Assembly: GCA_944324305.1 (NCBI GenBank)
Contig: CALUVV010000006.1
Coordinates: forward strand, 26,655-90,654
Direction of reading: 5' to 3'
DNA from: Candidatus Gastranaerophilales bacterium
GTDB taxonomy: Bacteria > Cyanobacteriota > Vampirovibrionia > Gastranaerophilales > Gastranaerophilaceae
DNA: 64,000 nucleotides
Below are positions 9,464 to 19,021 of this stretch, piece by piece. The position numbers were made by a program, and so were the translations under genes. The notes under the pieces are model-generated. The model was not told the DNA's origin and made no database searches. It saw only the letters and a program-made list of their open reading frames with translations. Each line of letters begins with the position of its first letter. The first letter of the stretch is position 1.

Positions 9464-11476
9464 TTATTCCCAGATGCTGTCCCATTTTTTGAACAGATCA
9501 TACTGCATTTGTTCACCTTCTGTTAGAGCTATTCCTGCTTTCATTTTAGATTGAAGTTTTTGTAACTCTTCCTGAATATGTGCCATTTGTTTTTCCACTG
9601 CTGCACACATTTCTTCATTGAGTTCTCCGTTCTGGTAAGCATTAATCAGGTCGGTGAATTTTTTTTCTGCCTGTCCAAAACCTTCTGAATCAAACTTATC
9701 TGTTACCATATTATAAATTGTTCTAAATTTGCTGTATCTTGCAGGTGTGATATCTCTGTTGGTTTCATTTTTAATATCAAAGAAATACTTGTACATAGGT
9801 TTTGTCGGATTTTCAAGATATCTGTCAAATGCTTTAGAAATCATATCTTTAATCTCAACATTGCTGTATGCTCCACGCCTGTCAGATGGGTTCATAAATT
9901 TTATGAAACGCTCAAGATCCGGCCAGTCGGATAATTCATAGTCTATGTGCATGTTAGTTATTGTGCCGTTATTCTTTTTCTCCAATAAAACATTCTTAGC
10001 TTTTTCAGAGAATTTAACTTGACCATTGAGTATTTCAACAAAATTGTCATTAGGTGCAAGCATTTTAATTTGTTCAAGAAGGTCTGAATTTTGTTTGAAA
10101 TAATGCTTAATTACGGCTTCTAAATTAACATCCTTAGCAGGATGAACCGCAATTGGCGTAAATTTTCCTTTTCTTCTCATCAAATCCTGATCAATCAAGT
10201 GAGGGTAGTTGGTTGTTATAAACAATGTTGTCGCACTTTTTGACTTGTTTGTTTCTCCTTTTTCCTTTGGAACTTCTGATATCCAGTCAAGAAGGGATTT
10301 CAAGTAATCAATATTCTCCTTATCGTTATTGCCATATTTCTTTAAAATTTCAAAATCATCTGCTTCAAATTCCGAAGCTAACCGATTAGCTTTTGTTTCA
10401 CTCATACACATATACTTTTCAGCCTCATCAATAAGAAGAATTGTTCGTTTTTTGTTGTTTTGATCTTTATAACGAGCTTTTGCCTGTGCTAAAATGTCAT
10501 TCATTTTGTCTTGAAACTTATCTAAAGATGTATCCATCGGGAAATGTACAATCTCTGCAACATCCTTACACTCTTCTTCTACACCTTTAAGCATTTCTGT
10601 TTTGCCAACTCCTGTTGCTCCATAAAGTACAACCGCATTTGGCAAGCTTACATTCGGATTATCTTTACTTGCCAGCAGTGGAGCTACAAAATCTTTTTTG
10701 ATTTGTTCTTTTACATCAAGATATCCGGCTATTCTGTCATTAATACTGCCATGCTGGCTTACTGTTTGATTTACATAATCTCCCAGATGAGCACTGGTTA
10801 ATTGTGCAATGTATGACGCTCTTTCTCGTTTTAATGCCTCTAAAGTTTGACGCTGTAAATCTTTTGAACTATTGTAATCGGCAACAATCTGTCTTAAATC
10901 ATCTAAATTTCGTTCAATTTTCTGATGTCTCCAATGTCCGTTCCAATACGGCTGCATTTTTTCATCATATTTTGAGTCTCCATCAGACATCCACTTAAAA
11001 CCTTTCCAGTATTTATCGCGTTCAGCTTTTTTAGCACTTTCAGCTTCTGTTTGATATTTATTTTTTTGATACGCATCATCCCAATTTCTATAAAAACTTA
11101 AATCCGCTTCGGCATCTCTGACTTTTGCTGGTTTTACCTGTGTTGCAATCGCTTCTTCTAAAGTCTTAATTCTTTCATTTGTTGCTTGAATCTTAGCAAC
11201 CAGTAATTTAGTGTAAGCACCCGGCTCTAATTTCGGAGTTAACCTCTCTAGTGCAATATCAGATGAAAGATTTAATTTTTTCATCCCTGCATTCATAGCT
11301 TCATCAATATTCTTTACTGCAGGTTTAAAAATTTTACGTACTAAATCGGTTTTCGAACCCGTAAATGTTAAATTATCGGTGTTATATGTTTTAACAGTAT
11401 TACTTTTTGAATTTCGTTTTTGATAATCAAATTTGTTTAAATTGATGACACTCCCTGTAATTTTTTGAATTTTCAT
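9464..11476 (-). CDS. AAA+ ATPase, 670 aa, lineage-specific
   Basis: The protein has a complete AAA+ module: VLYGATGVGKTEM (Walker A) near residue 285, ILLIDEAEKYM (Walker B) near residue 350, and a sensor-like FITTNYPHL near residue 420. The first 240 residues are charged and likely coiled coil; the N-terminus contains NLTFTGSK, the short motif shared with neighbours. I start it at 11476, where AAAGGAACTACA precedes the ATG, rather than at an ATG five codons upstream. A paralogue without ATP-binding residues lies downstream in the same run (6283-7611). The substrate is unknown; the CDC48/ClpX-like layout suggests remodelling of proteins. Confidence 0.7.
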   Translation of the reverse strand: MKIQKITGSVINLNKFDYQKRNSKSNTVKTYNTDNLTFTGSKTDLVRKIFKPAVKNIDEAMNAGMKKLNLSSDIALERLTPKLEPGAYTKLLVAKIQATNERIKTLEEAIATQVKPAKVRDAEADLSFYRNWDDAYQKNKYQTEAESAKKAERDKYWKGFKWMSDGDSKYDEKMQPYWNGHWRHQKIERNLDDLRQIVADYNSSKDLQRQTLEALKRERASYIAQLTSAHLGDYVNQTVSQHGSINDRIAGYLDVKEQIKKDFVAPLLASKDNPNVSLPNAVVLYGATGVGKTEMLKGVEEECKDVAEIVHFPMDTSLDKFQDKMNDILAQAKARYKDQNNKKRTILLIDEAEKYMCMSETKANRLASEFEADDFEILKKYGNNDKENIDYLKSLLDWISEVPKEKGETNKSKSATTLFITTNYPHLIDQDLMRRKGKFTPIAVHPAKDVNLEAVIKHYFKQNSDLLEQIKMLAPNDNFVEILNGQVKFSEKAKNVLLEKKNNGTITNMHIDYELSDWPDLERFIKFMNPSDRRGAYSNVEIKDMISKAFDRYLENPTKPMYKYFFDIKNETNRDITPARYSKFRTIYNMVTDKFDSEGFGQAEKKFTDLINAYQNGELNEEMCAAVEKQMAHIQEELQKLQSKMKAGIALTEGEQMQYDLFKKWDSIWE

Positions 11477-11491
11477 TGTAGTTCCTTTCAA

Positions 11492-12340
11492 TTAATCAAT
11501 ATTATTTAGTATCTTAGTTTCCCCATCAAAAATATGTTTTATAAGTCTGTCAATTTGTGGTTTCTTATTAAAGAAATTTTTTAAAGAAAATAATTTTTCA
11601 TAAGGAGAATTCTCTAATGGATTGCTTATTGGTCTAATGCTATCTCGATCAAGATTATTAATCAAGCGACCACTCATGTCACAAGCAATTAAATCCAACG
11701 GTTCTTTTCTCGCATATTTACATAAATTGTTTTCAACAAGTCTGCCATATTTTTGCCGATAAATTTGTATATTATTTGGATCTGTCAGTGAAAATAGCTT
11801 TTTTAATACGTTATTTATACTAAATTTATCAAGCAAATGATTTTCATGAAAAATATGTGAAAATTCATGAAAAACGAATTCTAAAAAAAAGTCAGTAGTA
11901 GTATTTTTAGCAACATAAAAATCAAAATCACTTATTTCGTTAATTTTATCCCAAGGGAAATCTTTATTAAAAATAATAGTTTTAGCAGGTGTTATTTCCC
12001 CGGAAGCTTTGTGAATTCTACAGGGTACTAAATTACAAAATCCATAGGTAAACTCCAAATTTGGAATATTTAATGTTTTGGTATCCTTTACCATAATATT
12101 ACTTGGATAACCAAGTTTTAATTTAAAAGTGTTTTGTAATTCTTTTATAAATTCGAAAACTTTAACCACAGACCAAGCAAGCAATTTATTATTTTGAAAA
12201 TCTGAATTAATATTGTTTTTTGCAAGATAATTTTGAATTTTAGAGACATCTGTATTTCTTATGTCTGTAATCATTGGTTTTGTTAGGCCGCCAGCATAAG
12301 ATATATTAGAGTTTAACCTTTTTTTACTGTTTATTTGCAT
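11492..12340 (-). CDS. Zincin-like protein with HEFSH motif, 282 aa
   Basis: The central FHEFSHIFHENH segment fits the HExxH zinc-binding core of metallopeptidases; possible third ligands are further downstream. The N-terminus has NISYAGGL, a variant of the shared short motif. No signal peptide is obvious. It is the first gene of the leftward run ending at 6283 and sits 15 bases before the AAA+ gene. Its function could be proteolytic, or the fold may have lost activity. It differs in sequence from the second HExxH protein at 58619-59593 but shares the general plan of a small helical protein with a late HExxH. Confidence 0.55.
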   Translation of the reverse strand: MQINSKKRLNSNISYAGGLTKPMITDIRNTDVSKIQNYLAKNNINSDFQNNKLLAWSVVKVFEFIKELQNTFKLKLGYPSNIMVKDTKTLNIPNLEFTYGFCNLVPCRIHKASGEITPAKTIIFNKDFPWDKINEISDFDFYVAKNTTTDFFLEFVFHEFSHIFHENHLLDKFSINNVLKKLFSLTDPNNIQIYRQKYGRLVENNLCKYARKEPLDLIACDMSGRLINNLDRDSIRPISNPLENSPYEKLFSLKNFFNKKPQIDRLIKHIFDGETKILNNID

Positions 12341-12481
12341 AAATTACTCGTGATATTTCGAAAAATAAAGAATAAAATATTTTGACAAATTTAATTAATT
12401 TTTATTTACAAAAGTTAATACTTACACCATAAATCTATTAAATATTTCATATTTGATTTACTAATAAAATTTGAGGTAGAA

Positions 12482-13537
12482 ATGAAAATATATTCTATTA
12501 ATAGCTTATTAAAAAATAATATAAATTTTAGTGCGAGACCAGAACAACTAAACAATGATAATATAGAAGAATATTTAAGAAAAAATAGGGTTTCATTGTC
12601 TCAAACTTCTAATGATTTATTAGTGATAAATGATAGAGCTAATAAAGAGAAATCAGGTTTAATCCACTTGAAAAGAGCAATTAATGAACAAAAAGAATTA
12701 AAAAAATTAGGGAATATTGAAAATCCATTTGATATTATCACACAATTTGAAAGTACGGATTCACTTATACAAAGAATATTTGCATCACAAAAAATCGAAT
12801 CGTCAGGTCTTATCGGAAATATTGCAGACGAAGACTGTTCTTTAAAGGCTGTGTATAGGAAAGGTTCAAATTTTTATAGTGATGGTGTGAGAAATTCTAC
12901 TTTTACTAATAAAATACAAATACCTGAATTAGATATTCAAGCAATAGGTGGATTTGGGGGAAATGAATCTACCAAACTATTTGAAGAAATTTTTACTACA
13001 TTTATGTCAGATGATACACAATTATTAAGCCAATCACTCAACGCATCTTATAAAATTAAAAATAAATACTTTAAATTTGTAAATATGCAGCTTAACGAAA
13101 TAAACGAAATGTATTCACTGCCTCAAAAAATACAAGAAAGGGCTCCTATTATTGGTGTAGTGCCAAAGGTACAACGTGTTAGCAAACAACAGCAAGCAAT
13201 TAAATATGTATATGCTGATTATAATGATTATTGCAATACATTTATCCATAAAGGTATTCATCCTATCGCAAGTTCTTATGTTAAAAAAATTAAACAAACA
13301 CAAAACAATATGAATCTTATTGAACCATATTTATCTAATAGAGATTGTGTCTATGTAAACAAAATTATTACTGAAATGAAAAAAATAGCAAGCCCGCTAG
13401 TTGAAGATTATATTAAATTATTATCATCAGTTGCAAATAATGGTGAAATTATTGCTAAATCATATAAGTCTATAACTGGAAATGGAAATATTTCGTCAAT
13501 AATGAAATTATTGAAAACTGCATTCCTGATATCCTAA
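12482..13537 (+). CDS. Hypothetical protein with N-terminal NINFSA motif, 351 aa
   Basis: No known family recognised. The N-terminus reads MKIYSINSLLKNNINFSAR, again the short aromatic-S/K/T-G/A motif after about 15 residues. The rest is mostly helical and polar, without membrane segments. A GAGG lies seven bases before the ATG. The gene is divergent from the 12340-6283 run and converges, with a four-base overlap, on the 274-aa gene on the other strand. Base use is as AT-rich as its neighbours. Confidence 0.55.
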   Translation: MKIYSINSLLKNNINFSARPEQLNNDNIEEYLRKNRVSLSQTSNDLLVINDRANKEKSGLIHLKRAINEQKELKKLGNIENPFDIITQFESTDSLIQRIFASQKIESSGLIGNIADEDCSLKAVYRKGSNFYSDGVRNSTFTNKIQIPELDIQAIGGFGGNESTKLFEEIFTTFMSDDTQLLSQSLNASYKIKNKYFKFVNMQLNEINEMYSLPQKIQERAPIIGVVPKVQRVSKQQQAIKYVYADYNDYCNTFIHKGIHPIASSYVKKIKQTQNNMNLIEPYLSNRDCVYVNKIITEMKKIASPLVEDYIKLLSSVANNGEIIAKSYKSITGNGNISSIMKLLKTAFLIS

Positions 13538-14358
13538 TGAAAATCAGACAATGAATCTAAGAGATTTTCCAAAAAGCTTTCAGATTTTTTTACTACGTTT
13601 TCAATTAGTTCTGAACCTAATATGTCGGTAGTGTGTTCAGATAAATCAGCTAAATTGTCAACATCTATACCATTATCAGGATTAATTTTGTCAAAAATTT
13701 TAAATCTTGAATCTACAACATCAAGAGGTGCGTCTAATCCAGAAATGTCAGATGGTATTTCGTGAGAAATGTCAACTCTTGTATCATCTATAGATTTCGA
13801 TAACAAATTAGGAATGGTTCCTTCAGATATATTTGTTTCTCCTGCAAATGATGGTGGGTATTCATAAGGGGAAATCTCCCCCGCTTTTTTAGCAATGCTA
13901 TAGGCTTTATTAATTGTATTTTGGTCTATATGACCGTTAGGGCTAATGTCTCTTGGCTTAATTAATTCTTTAACAGCATCTGGAACATGTCTAAGTTGCT
14001 CCATATTGTGATTAATAGTATAATCTGGATATACTCCATTTTTAGCTTGCTTAATATAAATTTCAGCCATTATTCTATCAACGGAATCAAATTTTAAATC
14101 TTTTGGATCTGGAATATCATCGTATCTGCCATATGGAGTTTCTAATTTTGCTATAATAGGCGACTTTTCTACATTAAACTCTTTAGGCTTAAAAAAGTTT
14201 ATTATTTTTTTTATAAAATTGTTTTGAGTATAGTTTATATCAGGGATCTGGGACGCAGATGTTTTTAAGTTTGGAATAAAATTTTCCCTAAGCAATTTAT
14301 TATTCTGAAATATACGTCTAATTGTATAAATCTTTTCAGTATTTAGCATAACTTTCAT
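13534..14358 (-). CDS. Hypothetical protein, 274 aa
   Basis: No family recognised. The sequence is polar, with an acidic C-terminal third (many D, E, S) that may be unstructured, and no membrane segment. A GGGGG eight bases before the ATG supports the start. It overlaps the end of the rightward 351-aa gene by four bases and stands alone on its strand. Confidence 0.5.
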   Translation of the reverse strand: MKVMLNTEKIYTIRRIFQNNKLLRENFIPNLKTSASQIPDINYTQNNFIKKIINFFKPKEFNVEKSPIIAKLETPYGRYDDIPDPKDLKFDSVDRIMAEIYIKQAKNGVYPDYTINHNMEQLRHVPDAVKELIKPRDISPNGHIDQNTINKAYSIAKKAGEISPYEYPPSFAGETNISEGTIPNLLSKSIDDTRVDISHEIPSDISGLDAPLDVVDSRFKIFDKINPDNGIDVDNLADLSEHTTDILGSELIENVVKKSESFLENLLDSLSDFH

Positions 14359-14515
14359 ATAATTAACCCCCTAGTTACAAGGATAATATCACAAAAACTT
14401 TTAATTAAAGAATTTGATTAATTTTTGTGAAATATATTTGTTTTACTGTTTTGGCAATGTGATATCATTCATTTTAATATAAAAAGCCTGTTTTGTGCTA
14501 AAATCAGCATGAAGC

Positions 14516-17116
14516 ATGAAAGAGAATAAATTTCAAAGTCAATATTCTGCATTAATAGAGGCAAAACGTCTTGAAGATTTTTCGGATGACAAAAACTTTT
14601 TGCCTGTTTATGCTTCATCAACCGCAAAGATTTTACCTTATCAAATAGCGGCGGCACGTTTTGCATTAAGGTCAGACTTTTTAAAAGGCTGTTTACTCTG
14701 TGATGAAGGTTCGCTCGGTAAAACTTACGAGGCACTTCTTGTTGCAGGTCAAAAGTGGTATGAAGGCAAAGAAAATATTTTGGTTGTTCTTCCGCCAAAT
14801 CTTGTAAACCAGTGGAAGCGGAAACTTGACACTGATTTTACCCTTCCTTATGTTTTTTGGAATAATACAAAAAATATACCTGATGAAGATGGGATAGTAA
14901 TAACGACTTACGAGAATGCCTCTAAACGAGCGGATAAAATCAAAGAACGAGATTGGGATTTAGTAATTTTTGACGAGGCTGATACACTTGCAAAACCTGA
15001 AAAAGAAATTGTCAAAACTTTAAAAAGTGCCGTTCGTGAAGCCTATAAACTTTTACTTACACCTACCCCTATAACGCTAAGCATAATGGACATTTACGGC
15101 TTAATTCATTTTATAGATGAAAGTATTTTGCCTGATGCCGACTGGTTTTATAAGCGATATTTCAGAAAACCTGAAAATTATCCGGAACTTACAAGCTGGG
15201 TTTCACAATTCTGTTTCAGAACATTAAAAAGTCAGACAACAGAATATGTGAATTTTTCCCGCCGTTTGCCAATTACGATTGATTACCCTCTTTTGCAGGA
15301 GGAAAAAGAATTATATAAATTAATTTCTACTTATATTGCCTCAGAAAATAAAGCTGCCTACCCTGAAATGGATGAATACAACTTAAATCTTTTATTCTTT
15401 AAAACACTTTCATCTTCACCGCAGGCGTTTGTGAATATGATATCTCCGGCAATTCAAAGAACTTACGGACTTGAAAAAGCTGCACTTATACATATTCAAA
15501 CCCTTGCTTCAGAAATAAAAATTAACTCAAAAACTACACAGCTTTTGAAGATTTTAAAAATTGTTTTTAATCATCTGAAAGCAATGAACGTTAATCAAAA
15601 AGCGATTGTCTTTGTGGATAACAACACAACGCTTGATAATCTTTATATGATATTCAGACAAAATGGGTATAACACGTTTAAATACAAAGATAATGACACA
15701 CTTGAAAAATTCCGTAATAATGAAGATGTTCAAATCCTTGTAACAACGGATACAGCTGCAAAGGGTTTGGATATAGAATACTGTCCTGTGGTTGTAAATT
15801 ACGATATGATTTATAATTCAATTCAAATGGAGCAGAGGATTTGCAGGTGCCACAGACAGGGGCAAAAGTCGGATGTGCTTGTAATAAATCTGCTTAGCCG
15901 TGAAAATTTTGCCGATGTCAGAATGCTTGAACTTATAAACAAGCGGACTTTGCAGTTTAACGGGATTTTCGGGATGTCGGATGATATTGTAGGAAATTTT
16001 GACACTAAGATAAAAGAAGTGCTAAAAGATTTTAGACACAGAGATGAAGTGGCTCAGGCATTTAAAGAAAACTTGACGGAGCACAGGCAAGCAAACGAAC
16101 AACTTGTTGAAAATTCAGAAGATATTCTATTCACGACATTTACCAAATCCATAGCGGATAAAGTAGCGGTTACCCCTGCATATATTGAGGAAAAAGCCGC
16201 AGAACTTAATGCCGAATTGTGGGAACTTGTAAAATATTATTTTGAAACCATAAAGCCCGACTGGTACGAAATAGATGATGAAAACAAAACTTTGACCTTG
16301 ATAGAAGGTTACAAACGCCCGTATTTGTTTTCGTTCAACGATAACGGACGAATGAGAAGTTATGAGGGGTACAAAAGATACGGCTTAGGTAAAGATTTTA
16401 AACCAAAGACCGGCAGAATAAGTTTTACTTCAACTTTTGCAAAAGGAATTTTGAGAGAAATTGACACAAACATTGCACCTGAGGCGAAAATTTATGTAAA
16501 TGCGTACATTGAACCTTGTGAGATTGGATTTTATTATGCAACAATTACTTCAAAGGATGTTTCTTCTACCCGCCATATTTTGATAGGACAAACTCAAGGC
16601 GGAGAGATTTTGTCTGAAGAAAAGTGTCGGGAACTTTTAAGTTTGCCTGTAATTGATATTGAAGAACAGGATAGGTTTGGGCAAATCAAAGATGGAAAGT
16701 TATTACAGGATTTTGCAGGCGTTGGAAGTTTAGACGATCAAATTTCAAAAGCGGATATTATCAAGGAATACATAAAAAATAAAGAAGGCTCATTTGCCTT
16801 TGAGGTAGAAAAAATAAAACTACTTGCAGGCAGAAAGAAAACACAGCTTGAAACGGATTTGAACGACATTAAAACAGAGATTAAAGATTTGAAAAAGCAG
16901 GCTTTTTCAAATAAACTTGAAGAGCTGAAAACAACAAAACGGGTAAAAGTTTTGGAAAAAGAATTACTCAAGCGGGAAGAAAAACTGTTCTATGATAAAG
17001 CGCAGATTGACGTTGAAACTGAAAAAGAAATCGCGGATTTGACAGATGAGTATAATTTTAATGTTCTAATGAGCCCGCATTTCAAAGTACAAATTTATAA
17101 GGCACCCCTCCCCTAA
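14516..17116 (+). CDS. SNF2-family helicase/ATPase, 866 aa
   Basis: Superfamily 2 motifs appear in order: CDEGSLGKTYEAL (Walker A, near residue 63), IVITTYENAS (Ib-like), VIFDEADTL (DEAD box, near residue 147), LLLTPTPI (III), and QRICRCHRQGQKSDV (VI) near residue 445, which is the SNF2/RapA form. The C-terminal 300 residues are of unknown type and end in a charged, probably coiled-coil stretch. It lies 56 bases before the type III methylase gene on the same strand, so it is likely part of the same restriction operon, perhaps moving along DNA or clearing bound proteins. No ribosome site is obvious at this ATG. Confidence 0.8.
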   Translation: MKENKFQSQYSALIEAKRLEDFSDDKNFLPVYASSTAKILPYQIAAARFALRSDFLKGCLLCDEGSLGKTYEALLVAGQKWYEGKENILVVLPPNLVNQWKRKLDTDFTLPYVFWNNTKNIPDEDGIVITTYENASKRADKIKERDWDLVIFDEADTLAKPEKEIVKTLKSAVREAYKLLLTPTPITLSIMDIYGLIHFIDESILPDADWFYKRYFRKPENYPELTSWVSQFCFRTLKSQTTEYVNFSRRLPITIDYPLLQEEKELYKLISTYIASENKAAYPEMDEYNLNLLFFKTLSSSPQAFVNMISPAIQRTYGLEKAALIHIQTLASEIKINSKTTQLLKILKIVFNHLKAMNVNQKAIVFVDNNTTLDNLYMIFRQNGYNTFKYKDNDTLEKFRNNEDVQILVTTDTAAKGLDIEYCPVVVNYDMIYNSIQMEQRICRCHRQGQKSDVLVINLLSRENFADVRMLELINKRTLQFNGIFGMSDDIVGNFDTKIKEVLKDFRHRDEVAQAFKENLTEHRQANEQLVENSEDILFTTFTKSIADKVAVTPAYIEEKAAELNAELWELVKYYFETIKPDWYEIDDENKTLTLIEGYKRPYLFSFNDNGRMRSYEGYKRYGLGKDFKPKTGRISFTSTFAKGILREIDTNIAPEAKIYVNAYIEPCEIGFYYATITSKDVSSTRHILIGQTQGGEILSEEKCRELLSLPVIDIEEQDRFGQIKDGKLLQDFAGVGSLDDQISKADIIKEYIKNKEGSFAFEVEKIKLLAGRKKTQLETDLNDIKTEIKDLKKQAFSNKLEELKTTKRVKVLEKELLKREEKLFYDKAQIDVETEKEIADLTDEYNFNVLMSPHFKVQIYKAPLP

Positions 17117-17172
17117 GAAATAATTTTTGTGGTAAGATTAACTCAACAGGAAAATAACTAATAGGAATTTAT

Positions 17173-19011
17173 ATGGTGGATATTGAAAGAGTTTCGTCAC
17201 AAAGTATGGATATAGAAAAAGCAGACCTTGAAAAGTTGAAAGCTGTATTCCCTCAATGTTTTTCAGAGGGAAAACTTGATATAGATAAACTTCTTAATCT
17301 TTGCGGTGAATATATTGATGAAGATTTTGAGAAATATAAATTTGAGTGGAAAGGCAAATCAGAATGTTACCGCATAGCGGGGAAACGCTCAACAGGTACA
17401 CTCAGACCTTGCCCGGAAGAAAGTGTAAATTTTGATGCAACAAACAATATCTATATTGAGGGTGACAACCTTGAAGTCCTGAAACTTTTGCAGTCGTCAT
17501 ATTACAACAAGGTAAAGATGATTTATATCGATCCTCCGTATAATACAGGCAATGACTTTGTATATGAGGATGATTTCAAAGATCCTATGGCAAAGTATAA
17601 AGAAGTTACACAGCAGACAACGAAGTCAAACCCTGAAACAATGGGCAGATTTCATACAAACTGGTTGAATATGATGTACCCGCGTTTGCGATTGGCTGCA
17701 AATCTTTTGCGTGATGACGGGGTGATTTTTATATCGATTGATGAAAATGAAATAACAAATTTAAAAAAGGTTTGTAACGAAGTTTTTGGCGAAGAAAATT
17801 ATATAGGCTCCTTTATATGGAGAAAGAAAGATGGCGGAGGACAAGCAAAGGAATATTTTGTAATTGAGCATGAATTTATAGTAGTTTACTGCAAAAGTCA
17901 ACAGCTTGTATGGTATGACAAAGAAGAGGCTCGAGACATTGCTCAATATAATAAATCAGATGAACGCGGGAATTTTAAAATTACGAAATTGGCAAAATGG
18001 GGAAATACAGCAAGAAGAGAGGATAGACCTTCAATGTATTTCGGTTTAATTGCCCCGGACGGAACAGAAGCATTTCCTATTGCTCCCGATGGAAATGACG
18101 GTCGTTGGCGAGTTGGACGAGAACGCATGAATGAATTACTACAAAATAATCTCATTCACTGGGAAATTAAAGAAGGAAAATGGATACCTTACGAAAAAGA
18201 ATATTTCGCAAACCAAATTAAGGTTTTAAAACAAAGAAGTATTTTATATGATATTGCCAATACAGGTGACGGTTCAAATGTATTAACAGGCTTGTTCAGT
18301 ACAAAAGATATGTTTGAAAATCCAAAGCCAATTGAACTTGTAAAAGTTTTTCTTGAAGCAACGGCAAAGGACGACGATATAATTCTTGATTTTTTCAGCG
18401 GGTCGGCAACAACAGCCCATGCAGTAATGCAGTTAAATGCAGAGGATGGCGGAAACCGTCAATTTATAATGGTGCAACTTCCCGAACTTTGTGATGAAAA
18501 ATCCGAAGCCTACAAAGCCGGCTACAAAAATATTTGTGAAATAGGCAAAGAGCGCATCCGCCGTGCCGGAGCAAAGATTGGCAAAGGCGATACAGGTTTC
18601 AAAGTTTTTAAACTTGACACGTCCAATCTGGTAGAGTGGGACAGCACACCGACACAAGATGAACAGATAGTTGCTCAAAGATTTTCATTACTGAACGAAA
18701 CTATCAAACCTGACCGTACCGATTTGGATGTGATTTATGAAGTAATGCTAAAAATGGGAATTCCACTCACTTACAAAGTGATTCCTACACAAATCAACGA
18801 TAAAAAAGCCTATTCAATAGGAGAAGACTGCTTAGTGCTTATTTGTCTTGATTACGGCAAAGACGGCATAACTCCTGAAGATATAAAAGAAATGTGCGAG
18901 CTTATACCTGCAAAAATCGTATCTTCGGAACAAGCTTTCAAAGACAGCACAGCTCTTTCAAATGCATACTACATCCTGAAAGACAAAGATATTGAGATGA
19001 AGTTATTGTAA
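17173..19011 (+). CDS. mod: Type III restriction-modification methyltransferase (Mod)
   Basis: A beta-class adenine methylase: the catalytic motif IV, MIYIDPPYNTGNDF, comes first (near residue 118) and the SAM motif I, LDFFSGSATTAHA, later (near residue 402). The target-recognition region lies between. The length of 612 aa is usual for Mod subunits of type III systems, which methylate one strand of a short asymmetric site and also guide the Res subunit. The next gene, res, begins 10 bases after its stop. No simple repeats that would suggest phase variation are visible inside it. Confidence 0.93.
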   Translation: MVDIERVSSQSMDIEKADLEKLKAVFPQCFSEGKLDIDKLLNLCGEYIDEDFEKYKFEWKGKSECYRIAGKRSTGTLRPCPEESVNFDATNNIYIEGDNLEVLKLLQSSYYNKVKMIYIDPPYNTGNDFVYEDDFKDPMAKYKEVTQQTTKSNPETMGRFHTNWLNMMYPRLRLAANLLRDDGVIFISIDENEITNLKKVCNEVFGEENYIGSFIWRKKDGGGQAKEYFVIEHEFIVVYCKSQQLVWYDKEEARDIAQYNKSDERGNFKITKLAKWGNTARREDRPSMYFGLIAPDGTEAFPIAPDGNDGRWRVGRERMNELLQNNLIHWEIKEGKWIPYEKEYFANQIKVLKQRSILYDIANTGDGSNVLTGLFSTKDMFENPKPIELVKVFLEATAKDDDIILDFFSGSATTAHAVMQLNAEDGGNRQFIMVQLPELCDEKSEAYKAGYKNICEIGKERIRRAGAKIGKGDTGFKVFKLDTSNLVEWDSTPTQDEQIVAQRFSLLNETIKPDRTDLDVIYEVMLKMGIPLTYKVIPTQINDKKAYSIGEDCLVLICLDYGKDGITPEDIKEMCELIPAKIVSSEQAFKDSTALSNAYYILKDKDIEMKLL

Positions 19012-19021
19012 GGAGTTGCGT

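Noticed and set aside
14469..14798. 109-codon minus-strand frame over the start of the SNF2 gene
   Set aside because: It is antisense to clear helicase coding sequence, without a ribosome site or any recognisable family.
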